Of a stretch of DNA of 64,000 bases, positions 10,370-19,523 are shown in pieces. Every line of letters begins with the position of its first letter. The stretch's first letter is position 1. A program made the translations under genes and the position numbers. The DNA is from Alphaproteobacteria bacterium (lineage in GTDB: Bacteria; Pseudomonadota; Alphaproteobacteria; Micavibrionales; Micavibrionaceae), in contig JAUHVY010000002.1 of assembly GCA_030424975.1 (NCBI GenBank), positions 372,001 to 436,000 on the forward strand, given 5' to 3'. The notes beneath the pieces are model-generated. The model was not told where the DNA came from. It made no database searches and saw only the letters and a program-made list of their open reading frames with translations.

Positions 10370-11446
10370 CTATTTATTTTTCCTGATCTTACGCCATTTC
10401 GCAACATTGGCATTATGCTCGGCCAGATTGCGGCCAAAGGCATGGCCACCGCTGCCGTCTGCGACAAAATAAATATAATTATGCTCTTCGGGGTTAAGCA
10501 CAGCCTCGATCGACGCCTTTCCGGGGTTTGCAATCGGTGTCGGCGGCAAACCTGCATATTTATATGTGTTATACGGCGAATCAATTTCCAGATCTTTTTT
10601 CAAAAGCTGGCGGCCGATCGGGCCTTGCCCCTCGTTTTGATGCGCACCTTTTGTGATAGCGTAAATAACGGTCGGATCTGTTTGCAATAACATCCCCTTA
10701 CGCAAACGATTAATAAAAACACCCGCAACGCGGCGACGCTCATCGGCAACAGCGGTTTCCTTTTCTACAATTGAGGCCAATGTCAAAACATCCCCGATGG
10801 TTTTAAGAGGGGCGGGAGCCTTCGAACATTTCGCATTAACCATGTCATGAAATGATGCATTGGCCATGCGCTCCAGTAAAATACCGCAAGCCATAAGAAC
10901 GGTTTTCTCCATGGCCTCATTCATTTGACGCATAATGTCTTCGGCGGTATCACCCTTTTGATAACTGTAGGTTTCGGGAAGATATTCCCCTTCAGGCTGC
11001 ATCTCAAAATCATCACCCTTTGCCAAGCCGTCATGCGCCAGCAAAAGCTGTTTGATCTCCCAGTTTGTTAAACCTTCGCGCACAGTAACCTGACGCAAGA
11101 TAACCTGACCGCTTTCCAATAAATTGAGAATGTCCTCGATCGACGCTTTGGCCGGGACTTCATATTCACCCGCCTTCAAGCGCGAGGCTTGCCCCGTGAA
11201 CCGACCACCGATTTGAAAGACAAACGCATCAACCATATTATCAGGCAACACGCCGCCATCAATTAAAATACCGGAAATTGAGCGAATGGATGATCCGCTC
11301 GGGATTGCGATAACAACATCATCCGTGCGCGCTCCTGCGGCTTCAAATTTCTGCCCGATATAAAACGCTCCACCCGCAACGGCGAATGACGCGGCGGTGA
11401 CGAGCACGATAAAAGTGACAAGCAGAAATTTAATAAAGCCCTTCAC
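10370..11446 (-). CDS. mltG: Endolytic murein transglycosylase MltG
   Basis: 358 residues, YceG-like family. One N-terminal membrane anchor (about residues 5-27), a LysM-like region (VIAIPSGSSIRSISGIL, about 44-105) and a catalytic domain with LASIVEKETAVADER near residue 230, where Glu in VEKE is the family's catalytic residue, followed by RLRKGMLLQTDPTV and PYNTYKYAGLPPTPIANPG. It cleaves nascent peptidoglycan glycan strands at the inner membrane and limits chain length. Placement right after fabF (16 bases) is the usual acpP-fabF-mltG order. Confidence 0.95.
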   Translation of the reverse strand: MKGFIKFLLVTFIVLVTAASFAVAGGAFYIGQKFEAAGARTDDVVIAIPSGSSIRSISGILIDGGVLPDNMVDAFVFQIGGRFTGQASRLKAGEYEVPAKASIEDILNLLESGQVILRQVTVREGLTNWEIKQLLLAHDGLAKGDDFEMQPEGEYLPETYSYQKGDTAEDIMRQMNEAMEKTVLMACGILLERMANASFHDMVNAKCSKAPAPLKTIGDVLTLASIVEKETAVADERRRVAGVFINRLRKGMLLQTDPTVIYAITKGAHQNEGQGPIGRQLLKKDLEIDSPYNTYKYAGLPPTPIANPGKASIEAVLNPEEHNYIYFVADGSGGHAFGRNLAEHNANVAKWRKIRKNK

Positions 11447-11462
11447 GTAAAGGATTCCTCCC

Positions 11463-12743
11463 TTACACTTTGCGCATAATCAAAGAAGCATTCGTACCAC
11501 CAAAACCAAATGAATTTGACAAGACGGTGTTCACCTCTTTTTCCTTTGCCACTTTCGGCACTAGATCCATGCCCTGACAATTTTCAGACGGGTTTTCAAG
11601 GTTTAATGTCGGTGGCAATACACCTGTTTCGATGGCTTTCGCACTATAGATTGCCTCAACCGCACCCGCAGCGCCAAGCAAGTGGCCGATTGCAGATTTT
11701 GTTGATGACATGGAAACCGTATCAAGCGCATTAGAGAACAAACGCTTTACCGCGCCAAATTCGATACCGTCACCAACAGGTGTCGATGTACCATGCGCAT
11801 TGATATAATCAATATCCTCTGGGTTTAATTTCGCACGCTTTAGCGCGGCTTCCATTGCGCGATATCCGCCGTTACCGTCTTCTGCAGGCGATGTAATGTG
11901 GTGCGCATCACCTGATAAGCCGTAACCGATCACTTCACCATAGATTTTCGCGCCGCGTGCTTTTGCATGTTCGTATTCTTCCAAAACAACGATACCTGCA
12001 CCCTCACCGATCACAAAGCCGTCACGGCCTTGATCCCATGGGCGAGATGCCTGTTCAGGAGAATCGTTATATCCGGTAGATAGCGCGCGCGCAGCAGCAA
12101 ATCCCGCAACACCAAGGCGACAAACCGCGCCTTCCGCGCCGCCTGCAATCATCACATCGGCATCATCAAGCGCGATTAAACGTGCCGCATCACCAATCGC
12201 ATGCGTACCCGTCGCACATGCTGTCACAACAGAATGGTTCGGCCCGCGGAAACCGTATTTAATCGACACATGACCTGATGTCAGGTTGATCAAAGCCGCA
12301 GGAACAAAGAACGGAGAAATACGGCGCGGCCCGCGCTCATTCATCAATGTTGATGTTTTATAAATCTCATCCAATCCGCCAATACCTGAACCGATTAAAA
12401 CACCTGTACGGTTCAAGCTTTCTTCATCCGTCGGTGTCCATCCCGCATCTTCAATCGCTTCTTGAGCGGCGGCCATACCATAGGTAATAAAAACATCAAT
12501 TTTACGCTGCTCTTTCGGCGCGACAAATAAATCAGGATTAAATTCACCGTTTTGCGGATTTTCATCGCTTGTACGTGGAATGATCCCCGCGATCTGTGAC
12601 GGAATATCAGACACATCAAACGTATCAATTTTCTTGATACCGCTCTTGCCGTTTGTGATGGCTTTCCAGTTATGATCAACACCAAAACCGAGGCCGGTTA
12701 CCATGCCCATACCCGTAATTACAACACGTCTTAATTCACTCAT
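11463..12743 (-). CDS. fabF: 3-oxoacyl-[acyl-carrier-protein] synthase II
   Basis: 426 residues. Condensing enzyme that extends acyl-ACP with malonyl-ACP in fatty acid synthesis. Seen: MSELRRVVITGMGMVTGLG start, active-site Cys in VTACATGTHAIGDA near residue 176, HGTSTPVGD (first His) near 317, SSTKSAIGHLLGAAGAVEAI (Lys and second His) near 347, and the final NSFGFGGTNASLIM. Slightly longer than the usual 410-415 because of an insertion around residues 55-75. Second gene of acpP-fabF-mltG. Confidence 0.97.
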   Translation of the reverse strand: MSELRRVVITGMGMVTGLGFGVDHNWKAITNGKSGIKKIDTFDVSDIPSQIAGIIPRTSDENPQNGEFNPDLFVAPKEQRKIDVFITYGMAAAQEAIEDAGWTPTDEESLNRTGVLIGSGIGGLDEIYKTSTLMNERGPRRISPFFVPAALINLTSGHVSIKYGFRGPNHSVVTACATGTHAIGDAARLIALDDADVMIAGGAEGAVCRLGVAGFAAARALSTGYNDSPEQASRPWDQGRDGFVIGEGAGIVVLEEYEHAKARGAKIYGEVIGYGLSGDAHHITSPAEDGNGGYRAMEAALKRAKLNPEDIDYINAHGTSTPVGDGIEFGAVKRLFSNALDTVSMSSTKSAIGHLLGAAGAVEAIYSAKAIETGVLPPTLNLENPSENCQGMDLVPKVAKEKEVNTVLSNSFGFGGTNASLIMRKV

Positions 12744-12778
12744 CGTTATATCCTGATCTTTGTTTTATATAAAATAAC

Positions 12779-12794
12779 AGCCCGCTAACGGGCT
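12779..12794 (-). other. Hairpin between acpP and fabF
   Basis: Perfect 6-bp stem AGCCCG/CGGGCT with a 4-base loop in the acpP-fabF gap, followed on the minus strand by an AT-rich but not T-only stretch. Probably an intercistronic hairpin that stabilises or partly terminates the acpP message, which is usually made in large excess over fabF; not a full terminator. Confidence 0.5.
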
Positions 12795-12837
12795 GAGATT
12801 ATAATCTATCGGAATAATTGTGCAAAGCGCACCTAAA

Positions 12838-13077
12838 TTATTCGCCTGAATTTTCTTTGATGAAGCTTACTGCATCGCCAACAGTTTGAATGTCTTTGGC
12901 TGCGTCATCAGGGATAACGATGCTGAATTCTTCTTCAAATGCCATAACCAATTCAACTGTGTCCAATGAATCTGCACCAAGATCATCGATAAAGCTTGCA
13001 CCTTCTGCAACCTTGTCTTCTTCAACACCTAGGTGCTCAACTACGATTTTCTTAACGCGATCGGCAATATCACTCAT
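12838..13077 (-). CDS. acpP: Acyl carrier protein
   Basis: 79 residues, acidic, with the 4'-phosphopantetheine attachment motif [15 protein letters not shown], Ser near residue 37. Carries growing acyl chains for fatty acid synthesis. First gene of the acpP-fabF-mltG operon; fabD and fabG, often upstream, are not here, since the next gene upstream is an unrelated kinase ending in its own terminator. Confidence 0.97.
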   Translation of the reverse strand: MSDIADRVKKIVVEHLGVEEDKVAEGASFIDDLGADSLDTVELVMAFEEEFSIVIPDDAAKDIQTVGDAVSFIKENSGE

Positions 13078-13236
13078 AACTATTCCTTACCTTAATTAAT
13101 CTTGCTCTTTTTTCTTATATAGAATGAGAGAACATATTACTAGCCTCTATATCTATGCGCAACGCTTTACCATAGGCTTTTACAAAGATAAAGAGGTTTA
13201 TTCCTGTTTTTAATGCCCTGTCATTGTGGATAAATC

Positions 13237-13267
13237 AAAAAAGAGACGCACATATTGGAGGCGCCCC
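13237..13267 (-). terminator. Rho-independent terminator of the binding-protein/hybrid-kinase operon
   Basis: On the minus strand, a 7-bp stem GGGGCGC/GCGTCTC (two G-U pairs) with an 11-base loop followed by six T. It lies 40 bases after the stop of the hybrid kinase and before the acpP promoter region. Confidence 0.65.
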
Positions 13268-13306
13268 TTATTTTCCATGCAGTATACTTTGCCAGATAAA
13301 AAAGTT

Positions 13307-15649
13307 TTACGATTTTAAATCAAACCAGTCGCCAAGGACTTCTTCAAATTTCTTCACCTGCACAGGCTTACTGATATAATCAGACATTCCTGCCTCAATG
13401 CAGCTTTCGCGCGTCCCCACCATTGCATCTGCCGTCATAGCAATAATAGGGATCGCCTCCAAACCTTCTTCGTCTTCATAATTTCGAATAGCACGCGTGG
13501 CATCAAAACCATTCAAGTTCGGCATATGACAATCCATGATAATGAGGTCATATTTTTCCTTCTTAAAAAATTCCACTGCCTCTAGCCCGTCATTTGCAAT
13601 AATAAACTTTTGCACACCAAGACGCGGTAGCATTTTATTCATCAACATCTGGTTCATCTTCTGATCTTCCGCAACCAGTACATTTATCGAACTAATGGGT
13701 TTGTGCGTATTGTGTGCATCACTGATTTTATCAATATCATCATCGGCCTCAATGACATCCAATGCCGCGCCTTCTATCAAAAAGAACGGAATACTGATTG
13801 TAAATGTAGACCCTTTGCCCAACTCACTATCAACGGTAATTGTACCGTCCATAAGCTCCACCAGTTGTCGCGTGATCGCCAAGCCAAGGCCCGTACCTCC
13901 GAATTTTCGTGTCGTCGAAGCATCAGCTTGTGCAAATTTTTCAAAAATATGATCAAATTTTTCCTGCGGAATACCGACACCAGTGTCTTTCACTGCACAT
14001 TCGAATAAAACAATGTCATCGGCACGCAGTTCTGTTTTAACACTCACCAGAACTTCACCTTCCTCGGTAAACTTAATCGCATTTGCAACAAGATTAGTGA
14101 TGATACGCTCTATGCGCACGGGATCACCCATTACAGTTGGGACAACCCCCTCCCATTTAGAATGCAATAGCACGGAGCCCTTAGAACATAATGGTTTGAG
14201 GGTATCAACAACCTGGTCGACCCCCTTCTTAAGGTCATAAGGGATGCCTTCCAATTTAATTGAACCGACTTCAATTTTAGAAAGATCAAGAATATCATTA
14301 ACAGTGTTCAACAAAATATCAGATGCCTTTAAAACCGTATCAAGCATCTCTTTTTGCTCACCGACCAACGCATCATCATCAACCAAAATATTTGTTAACC
14401 CGATAATACTGTTCAACGGCGTACGTAATTCATGGCTCATATTTGCAAGAAACTCACTCTTCGCTCGTCCTGCACGTTCTGCCTCTTCTCGAGCGCGCTC
14501 TGCACTATCACGCGCAGCAATAATATTCTGGCGCGCTTCGTATTCTTGCGTAACATCCTGCACCATTGTGATAATTAAAGCCACCTGACCGTGCTCGTCA
14601 TTCACACTGGTTTTAATTGCATTAAATACAAACGGCTTTCCGTTTTCTGTTTTCGTTTTACAACTCTCTTCAACATAACGTTTTTTACTGAAAATAATCA
14701 GGTCATTCATATTGTCCATAAAATCTGCCTGATCAGAAGTCAGCAAAGCATCGATATCCATCCCGACGCAAAATTTTTCACGAAGCCCAAACAACATTTT
14801 AAACATGTTATTCACCAAAACCAGTTCCCCGCCGTTTTTGATGTCCTCCACATACATACCAAGCGGCATTTTCTCCAGAGTCGTATCCAAAAGCATGCGT
14901 TGATTTTCAATCTCAGAAAGCTGGTTTCTCATAATTTTTTGCATTGTCGTCAACGCATTAAAAAGGTCATTCACTTCCTTGGCGGGGTTTGCCAAACTTT
15001 TAATTTCAAAGTTAAAGTAATCTGCATCAACCAAGACTTCTGACAATTTTGATATCGGTTCAATGGCACGTTTAAGGGAAAAATAAATTATTACTCCAAA
15101 GGCAAAAAACGTACCCAAAAAAATGATACCGGCATACATAATTGCCTGATTCAATTGCGTTTCAATTGAGGAGTAATCCAGAACGACTTCGACGTTGCCT
15201 AAAACGCGGCCATCAGATTCCGAGCCGGGATAGTAGATAATATCCGCGCTCTCAATAATTGAATTCTTGTTAATAACATCCCAGTTACGCGACTCAACTT
15301 CTAAAAACCCTGAATCAGAAGCTTCATTCACGCGCGCCGCAAGAATATAGCGATCCTGAATCATCGTATCTAAAACGATCTTTATTTTTTCGAGTTCAAA
15401 ATCCCATAGAAGATTGGCAGAATTTCGCGCCTGAGAGGACAGAATATACGAAACGCGCTCATTGGCAATATTACGCAATAATACGCCACCATACATATTT
15501 ATCATAACGGTCATCAAAGCAAAAACGATGGCCAAGCCGAGGAATAACGTCCGGGTAAGTGAGCTGACAAGACTTGTACGCTTTTTGCTTTGGTGCTTAT
15601 CGTCTTCATTTTGACGCGCGGCTTGCAATGAAAGATTATATGTATTCAT
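13307..15649 (-). CDS. Hybrid sensor histidine kinase (membrane, HAMP-PAS-HisKA-HATPase-REC)
   Basis: 780 residues. Transmembrane helix about 33-55, periplasmic domain about 56-165, second helix about 168-192, HAMP-like linker, PAS about 250-365, HisKA with phospho-His406 (ANMSHELRTPLN), HATPase with N box (NLVANAIKF), G1 (DTGVGIP) and G2 (GGTGLGLAI), then a receiver domain about 653-775 with phospho-acceptor Asp706 (IIMDCHMP) and Lys in YISKP. No Hpt domain, so a separate phosphotransfer protein is needed; the Hpt-bearing kinase at 20395 or another protein could serve. It lies 31 bases after a periplasmic binding protein gene, so that protein is probably the ligand-binding partner, as in LuxPQ/TorST-type pairs. 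Confidence 0.95.
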   Translation of the reverse strand: MNTYNLSLQAARQNEDDKHQSKKRTSLVSSLTRTLFLGLAIVFALMTVMINMYGGVLLRNIANERVSYILSSQARNSANLLWDFELEKIKIVLDTMIQDRYILAARVNEASDSGFLEVESRNWDVINKNSIIESADIIYYPGSESDGRVLGNVEVVLDYSSIETQLNQAIMYAGIIFLGTFFAFGVIIYFSLKRAIEPISKLSEVLVDADYFNFEIKSLANPAKEVNDLFNALTTMQKIMRNQLSEIENQRMLLDTTLEKMPLGMYVEDIKNGGELVLVNNMFKMLFGLREKFCVGMDIDALLTSDQADFMDNMNDLIIFSKKRYVEESCKTKTENGKPFVFNAIKTSVNDEHGQVALIITMVQDVTQEYEARQNIIAARDSAERAREEAERAGRAKSEFLANMSHELRTPLNSIIGLTNILVDDDALVGEQKEMLDTVLKASDILLNTVNDILDLSKIEVGSIKLEGIPYDLKKGVDQVVDTLKPLCSKGSVLLHSKWEGVVPTVMGDPVRIERIITNLVANAIKFTEEGEVLVSVKTELRADDIVLFECAVKDTGVGIPQEKFDHIFEKFAQADASTTRKFGGTGLGLAITRQLVELMDGTITVDSELGKGSTFTISIPFFLIEGAALDVIEADDDIDKISDAHNTHKPISSINVLVAEDQKMNQMLMNKMLPRLGVQKFIIANDGLEAVEFFKKEKYDLIIMDCHMPNLNGFDATRAIRNYEDEEGLEAIPIIAMTADAMVGTRESCIEAGMSDYISKPVQVKKFEEVLGDWFDLKS

Positions 15650-15680
15650 AAATTTATAACCTATTGAAATTAATCATAAA

Positions 15681-16829
15681 TCATTGATCCTGTAGTTGAT
15701 CAATAATATTGAAATTATAGGCTTCCTGCTCGGGGTTAAAAAATTTACTAAATGATTTATAGTCAATCGAATCAAAATTACCTTCTCCGAATTTTGCACG
15801 ATATAGCGGTACTGTTTCTTGATCGAGATAAAACATCTCAGATTTCATCTCCACCCCTTCTGTCTCGGCAAAATCTATACCTTTTTTGTAATCAAAACCA
15901 AGGATAACGGCCCATGCCCCTTCCATGAAATGCCCACCGACAGTGCCAAGCATACGGCCTTTCTCAACCTCATCAAGCGCACGGGCAGCCCAATCAACGC
16001 CTGCAGTCAACATGCCTTCTCTTTCCACATCCTTAGTCGCATCAATGACACCAAATGCAGTCGTATCACCGGCCGACCAAATCACCTTCATATGAGGATA
16101 ACGACGCATTAAAGAGGCCGCCAATTTGTGTGATAATTCACCATCCCAGCGGCCCTGTACAATTTGCAAAAGCTTAAAATCATCATGCTTTTTAACAAAG
16201 TCATTAAGCCCCTTTAAACGCTCAATCGATGCGCCATCAGCAGAGTTCCCTTCAATGCCGGCAAAGGTAATCTCACCATTTTCATTCTCATACCCACGCG
16301 CTTTCGCCTCTTTGTATAGCGCCTCAGCAGTTAGCCATCCTGCGCTATAATCATCCGGCATCATTTGCCCGATCCAATGTTTGTAGATCTGCCTTGGCTT
16401 GCCCATTTGTTCAGATTGATCTTCCGTTAAACCCGCATTAACAAGGATATGATCAATGCCTGCCGTTTCAAGTGCCTTAATGATCATCGGGCCGTTATTT
16501 TTAAAAGATTGGAATATTATAATATCAGGCTTTTCCTGACTTTGTATAAAGCTCCGTGCTTGTTCAACCATTTTAAAATGATCCCAACCGGCACGCGTAG
16601 CGGAAACTTCGCAACCTAAATCTGCGCATGCAGCATACATAGATTTTTCGAGTAATCCCCAAAAAGGGTTTTCATTATCAGGGCGCAACAAATGAAAATG
16701 CAGCACGTCTTGATTTTCAGCTTCTATATCGTTTGAAACACCTTTTGCCGATACAGACCCCGCATGTAGACACACCCCCGCAAGCATGACTCCTAAAAGT
16801 GACATACGAACAAAACGTGTTAAAAACAT
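15681..16829 (-). CDS. Periplasmic sugar/autoinducer-type binding protein (Peripla_BP_4)
   Basis: About 382 residues with a Sec signal peptide ending in SVSA. Type I periplasmic binding fold like ribose-, LuxP- or TorT-type proteins: LRPDNENPFWGLLEKSMYAACADLGCEV at the N-lobe, PDIIIFQSF, a hinge region with GIEGNSADGASIERLKGLNDF and VIWSAGDTTAFGVIDA in the C-lobe. The ATG at 16829 is chosen over 16847 because GGGAGG sits seven bases before it. No ABC permease or ATPase is nearby; the next gene is a hybrid kinase, so it more likely works as a sensor subunit than in transport. Ligand unknown. Confidence 0.9.
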   Translation of the reverse strand: MFLTRFVRMSLLGVMLAGVCLHAGSVSAKGVSNDIEAENQDVLHFHLLRPDNENPFWGLLEKSMYAACADLGCEVSATRAGWDHFKMVEQARSFIQSQEKPDIIIFQSFKNNGPMIIKALETAGIDHILVNAGLTEDQSEQMGKPRQIYKHWIGQMMPDDYSAGWLTAEALYKEAKARGYENENGEITFAGIEGNSADGASIERLKGLNDFVKKHDDFKLLQIVQGRWDGELSHKLAASLMRRYPHMKVIWSAGDTTAFGVIDATKDVEREGMLTAGVDWAARALDEVEKGRMLGTVGGHFMEGAWAVILGFDYKKGIDFAETEGVEMKSEMFYLDQETVPLYRAKFGEGNFDSIDYKSFSKFFNPEQEAYNFNIIDQLQDQ

Positions 16830-16985
16830 GCAAATCCTCCCACACATATAGAAAAAACGAATTAAGCACGTATAAAATGGCAGGATTCTCTTTATAATTT
16901 AATAAGAAGTGACATTTTTCTATATTATAACTATATAATAAAAAATATTAATCGGTTTCTGATTCATCACACACATTGGCATGTA

Positions 16986-18380
16986 TTATACCATTTTTTT
17001 ATAAAATGTTGATTTAGCCATCCCCAAAGCCTTTGCAGTTTGCGTAACATTTCCGTCAAAATAGTCCAATGCAATTTTCATCATTTCCCGCTCTATACGT
17101 TCAACGGTTTTAAATGCCCCTTCTGTGTCCATAAGATTTATACGAAAGTCTGACGTTTGAGAGTCATCAGAAATGAACTGAACCGGCGCCTCATAACTGC
17201 CACCGCCCTGCAGAATAAAGTCATCAGCGGATAGCTCAACGCTATCACTCATAACAATCGCACGACGCACCGCATTTTCAAGCTGTCTGACATTTCCGGG
17301 CCAATCATAGGCTATTAATTTTTCTCTCGCCTGTTCTGACAGTGCCTTTGGCAAGCAATTTTCATTACTGCAATAACGTTCAATAAAATGATCAGCCAAA
17401 AGAATTAAATCGCCTTTTCGATCACGTAATGGCGGCAAGCTTAACTCCAACACATTCAATCTGAAAAACAAATCCTCTCGGAACAAACCCTCCTCTACTT
17501 CTTTTTGTAAATCGCGGTTTGTTGCGGATATAATGCGCACATTTACAGGTATCGCCTTCGTACCGCCGACGGGCTCCACTTCTTTTTGTTGCAAAACGCG
17601 TAGCAATTTCACCTGCGTATCAAGCGGCAATTCCCCCACTTCATCTAAAAAGATTGTGCCGCCTTCCGCTTCCCTAAATTTACCTGCCGCCTTCTCCGTT
17701 GCGCCTGTAAAAGACCCTTTTTCATGGCCGAATAACGTACTTTCGACCAACTGAGAGGGAATCGCGCCGCAATTAATTGCAATAAACGGTTTGCCCGCGC
17801 GGGCACTCTCCCCATGAATGGCTTGGGCAAAAACCTCTTTTCCCGTTCCTGTTTCACCCGTAATTAAAACAGGGATATCAGAGGACGCCGCCTTACGCGC
17901 AATATTCAATGTGGGCATTAACCCGCCTTCATGACCAATCAGATTGTCAAAACCAAAATGGCCGCTCTCACGGCTTTTTAATCGTGTGACTTCTTGGGAA
18001 AGAATGCTTATCTTCAGGGCGTTTTTTACCGTAACCACCATACGATCTGCTTCGTATGGTTTATTCAAAAAATCAATCGCCCCGCGCTTCATGGCCTCAA
18101 CAGCATCATGGATATCTTTGCTCCCCGTAAGCATAATAACAGGAATATGCGGGTATTTCTGACGCAAAATATCCAAAGTTTCCAACCCGCCCATAACCGG
18201 CATGTTCAAATCCATTATTACCAGCTTAACTGATTTTCGCTCATCCGCCTCAAGCAAGTCTAATGCCTGCCTGCCGTTTTCAACGGCCTGTGCCCCATAA
18301 TCCAGCTTGCGCCTTAATAAGGTCGCTAACATTTGTCTTTGCAATGGTTCGTCTTCGACGATTAGTACCGGATCACTCAT
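16986..18380 (-). CDS. Sigma-54-dependent response regulator, NtrC family
   Basis: 464 residues. Receiver domain 1-120 with phospho-acceptor Asp57 (VIMDLNMP), AAA+ domain about 145-380 with Walker A GETGTGKE at 175-182, sigma-54 contact loop GSFTGA at 222-227 (consensus GAFTGA), Walker B TIFLDE at 242-247, and a C-terminal Fis-type helix-turn-helix (GNVTQTAKALGMAKSTFYKKM) that ends the protein abruptly. It should activate sigma-54 promoters. A near-consensus sigma-54 promoter lies on the other strand in the divergent intergenic region (18545-18560), making the operon starting at 18624 a likely target. Confidence 0.95.
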   Translation of the reverse strand: MSDPVLIVEDEPLQRQMLATLLRRKLDYGAQAVENGRQALDLLEADERKSVKLVIMDLNMPVMGGLETLDILRQKYPHIPVIMLTGSKDIHDAVEAMKRGAIDFLNKPYEADRMVVTVKNALKISILSQEVTRLKSRESGHFGFDNLIGHEGGLMPTLNIARKAASSDIPVLITGETGTGKEVFAQAIHGESARAGKPFIAINCGAIPSQLVESTLFGHEKGSFTGATEKAAGKFREAEGGTIFLDEVGELPLDTQVKLLRVLQQKEVEPVGGTKAIPVNVRIISATNRDLQKEVEEGLFREDLFFRLNVLELSLPPLRDRKGDLILLADHFIERYCSNENCLPKALSEQAREKLIAYDWPGNVRQLENAVRRAIVMSDSVELSADDFILQGGGSYEAPVQFISDDSQTSDFRINLMDTEGAFKTVERIEREMMKIALDYFDGNVTQTAKALGMAKSTFYKKMV

Positions 18381-18544
18381 TGTTCACATCCTAAAATTAA
18401 CGACACACCACAACCATAACATTTAATCGTTAACAAACCGTTCGAAATTCATACAGTCATGTGCGTTTCTCGTAAAAAAACGTCTAAAAATGAGAAAGAG
18501 AAAAAAGATAAAAAATAAGCCATTGATTTATAACAGAAAAATTC

Positions 18545-18560
18545 TGGCACGCTTCATGCA
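18545..18560 (+). promoter_or_regulatory. Predicted sigma-54 promoter of the response-regulator/hybrid-kinase operon
   Basis: TGGCACGCTTCATGCA matches the -24/-12 consensus TGGCAC-N5-TTGC[AT] at all but one position, with exact GG-N10-GC spacing. Expected start of transcription is about 12 bases downstream, roughly 50 bases before the ATG at 18624. A sigma-54 activator gene is divergent, which fits. Confidence 0.8.
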
Positions 18561-18623
18561 ATTATGAAAATAGTTAAAATTTAAATTAAATGGCAATGAT
18601 GCAAAAGATTGAGGGAGCGTGCC

Positions 18624-19523
18624 ATGAAGACCATCATCAAAAACAGTGAAAACCGACTCTATAATGATTTAAAAGCCCTGTGGCAGACCTCCCCTCATGA
18701 TCGCTGTATCCATCTTAGGTTTTCGGCTCTTAATATCCCAATAGACACCTGGCTAGAGCCGTTATTTCAGATTTTTAAGACGTATTTTGAAAATGATATC
18801 AACACCATCTACATCACGCATGATGCTGACATATTCATTACCTCCTCGACCTTCACCAATAAACAAATTGATATGTTTATGACGCATTTTAAAAACATCC
18901 TATCGTCAGCCCCGCTTAACGGGCTGGCGACCATCCATGAAATAGGCGTATCATGGCCTAAACTTCGCGATATTTGTGAAAAAAAGCAGACCGACTTACA
19001 AATATCACAGGCAAAATTACAGAAAAAAGCATTAGAAAAACTTAATGCAGAAACGACTGAACAAGCGCTACAAACTCTTGATAAAGAGCTGATTAGCTCA
19101 TTGGCGAAGCGCCGTAAAATGCGTGAAAATATCATCATAATGGTTGTCGAAGATGACCTGTTTACGCAAAAATTAGTAAAAAACAGCATTAATGATCAGT
19201 ATGACTTATCCATCACAGGTGATGGAAAAAGCGCCGTGATAAATTATATCAATAAAGCGCCTGATGTCCTTTTTCTGGATATCGGCTTGCCCGACATAAA
19301 CGGCCATGATGTATTGAAAAAAATCTTCCAAATTGATCCTTCGGCTTATGTTGTAATGTTTAGCGGCAACGGAGACCGCGACAACATTATGAAAGCCATT
19401 GAGCTTGGCGCAAAAGGTTTCGTCGCTAAACCATTCACAAAAGACAAAATTCACCAATACATCGATAAATCGCCTTTCACACAGGCAAAATTCAAAAGCA
19501 ATCTTAAAGGAGTGAAATCATGA
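18624..19523 (+). CDS. Response regulator with C-terminal receiver domain
   Basis: 299 residues from the ATG at 18624 (GGGAG upstream; an earlier TTG at 18609 lacks a site). The first ~165 residues form an unrecognised domain with a helical, charged end (about 115-168); the receiver domain is at the C-terminus, about 169-290, with EDD at 176-178, phospho-acceptor Asp219 (LFLDIGLPD), a Ser in MFSGN and Lys in VAKPF. It has no DNA-binding or enzymatic output domain that I recognise. Overlaps the next regulator by four bases (ATGA), and the two share layout and partial sequence, so they arose by duplication. Confidence 0.88.
   Translation: MKTIIKNSENRLYNDLKALWQTSPHDRCIHLRFSALNIPIDTWLEPLFQIFKTYFENDINTIYITHDADIFITSSTFTNKQIDMFMTHFKNILSSAPLNGLATIHEIGVSWPKLRDICEKKQTDLQISQAKLQKKALEKLNAETTEQALQTLDKELISSLAKRRKMRENIIIMVVEDDLFTQKLVKNSINDQYDLSITGDGKSAVINYINKAPDVLFLDIGLPDINGHDVLKKIFQIDPSAYVVMFSGNGDRDNIMKAIELGAKGFVAKPFTKDKIHQYIDKSPFTQAKFKSNLKGVKS

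Noticed and set aside
13307-16829. Naming the pair luxP-luxQ
   Set aside because: Layout agrees, but ligand residues cannot be verified, and TorT/TorS-like or sugar-sensing pairs share the same layout.
18560-18600. CtrA box (TTAA-N7-TTAA) before the response-regulator operon
   Set aside because: The AT-rich stretch gives TTAA pairs only at a spacing of eight, not seven.
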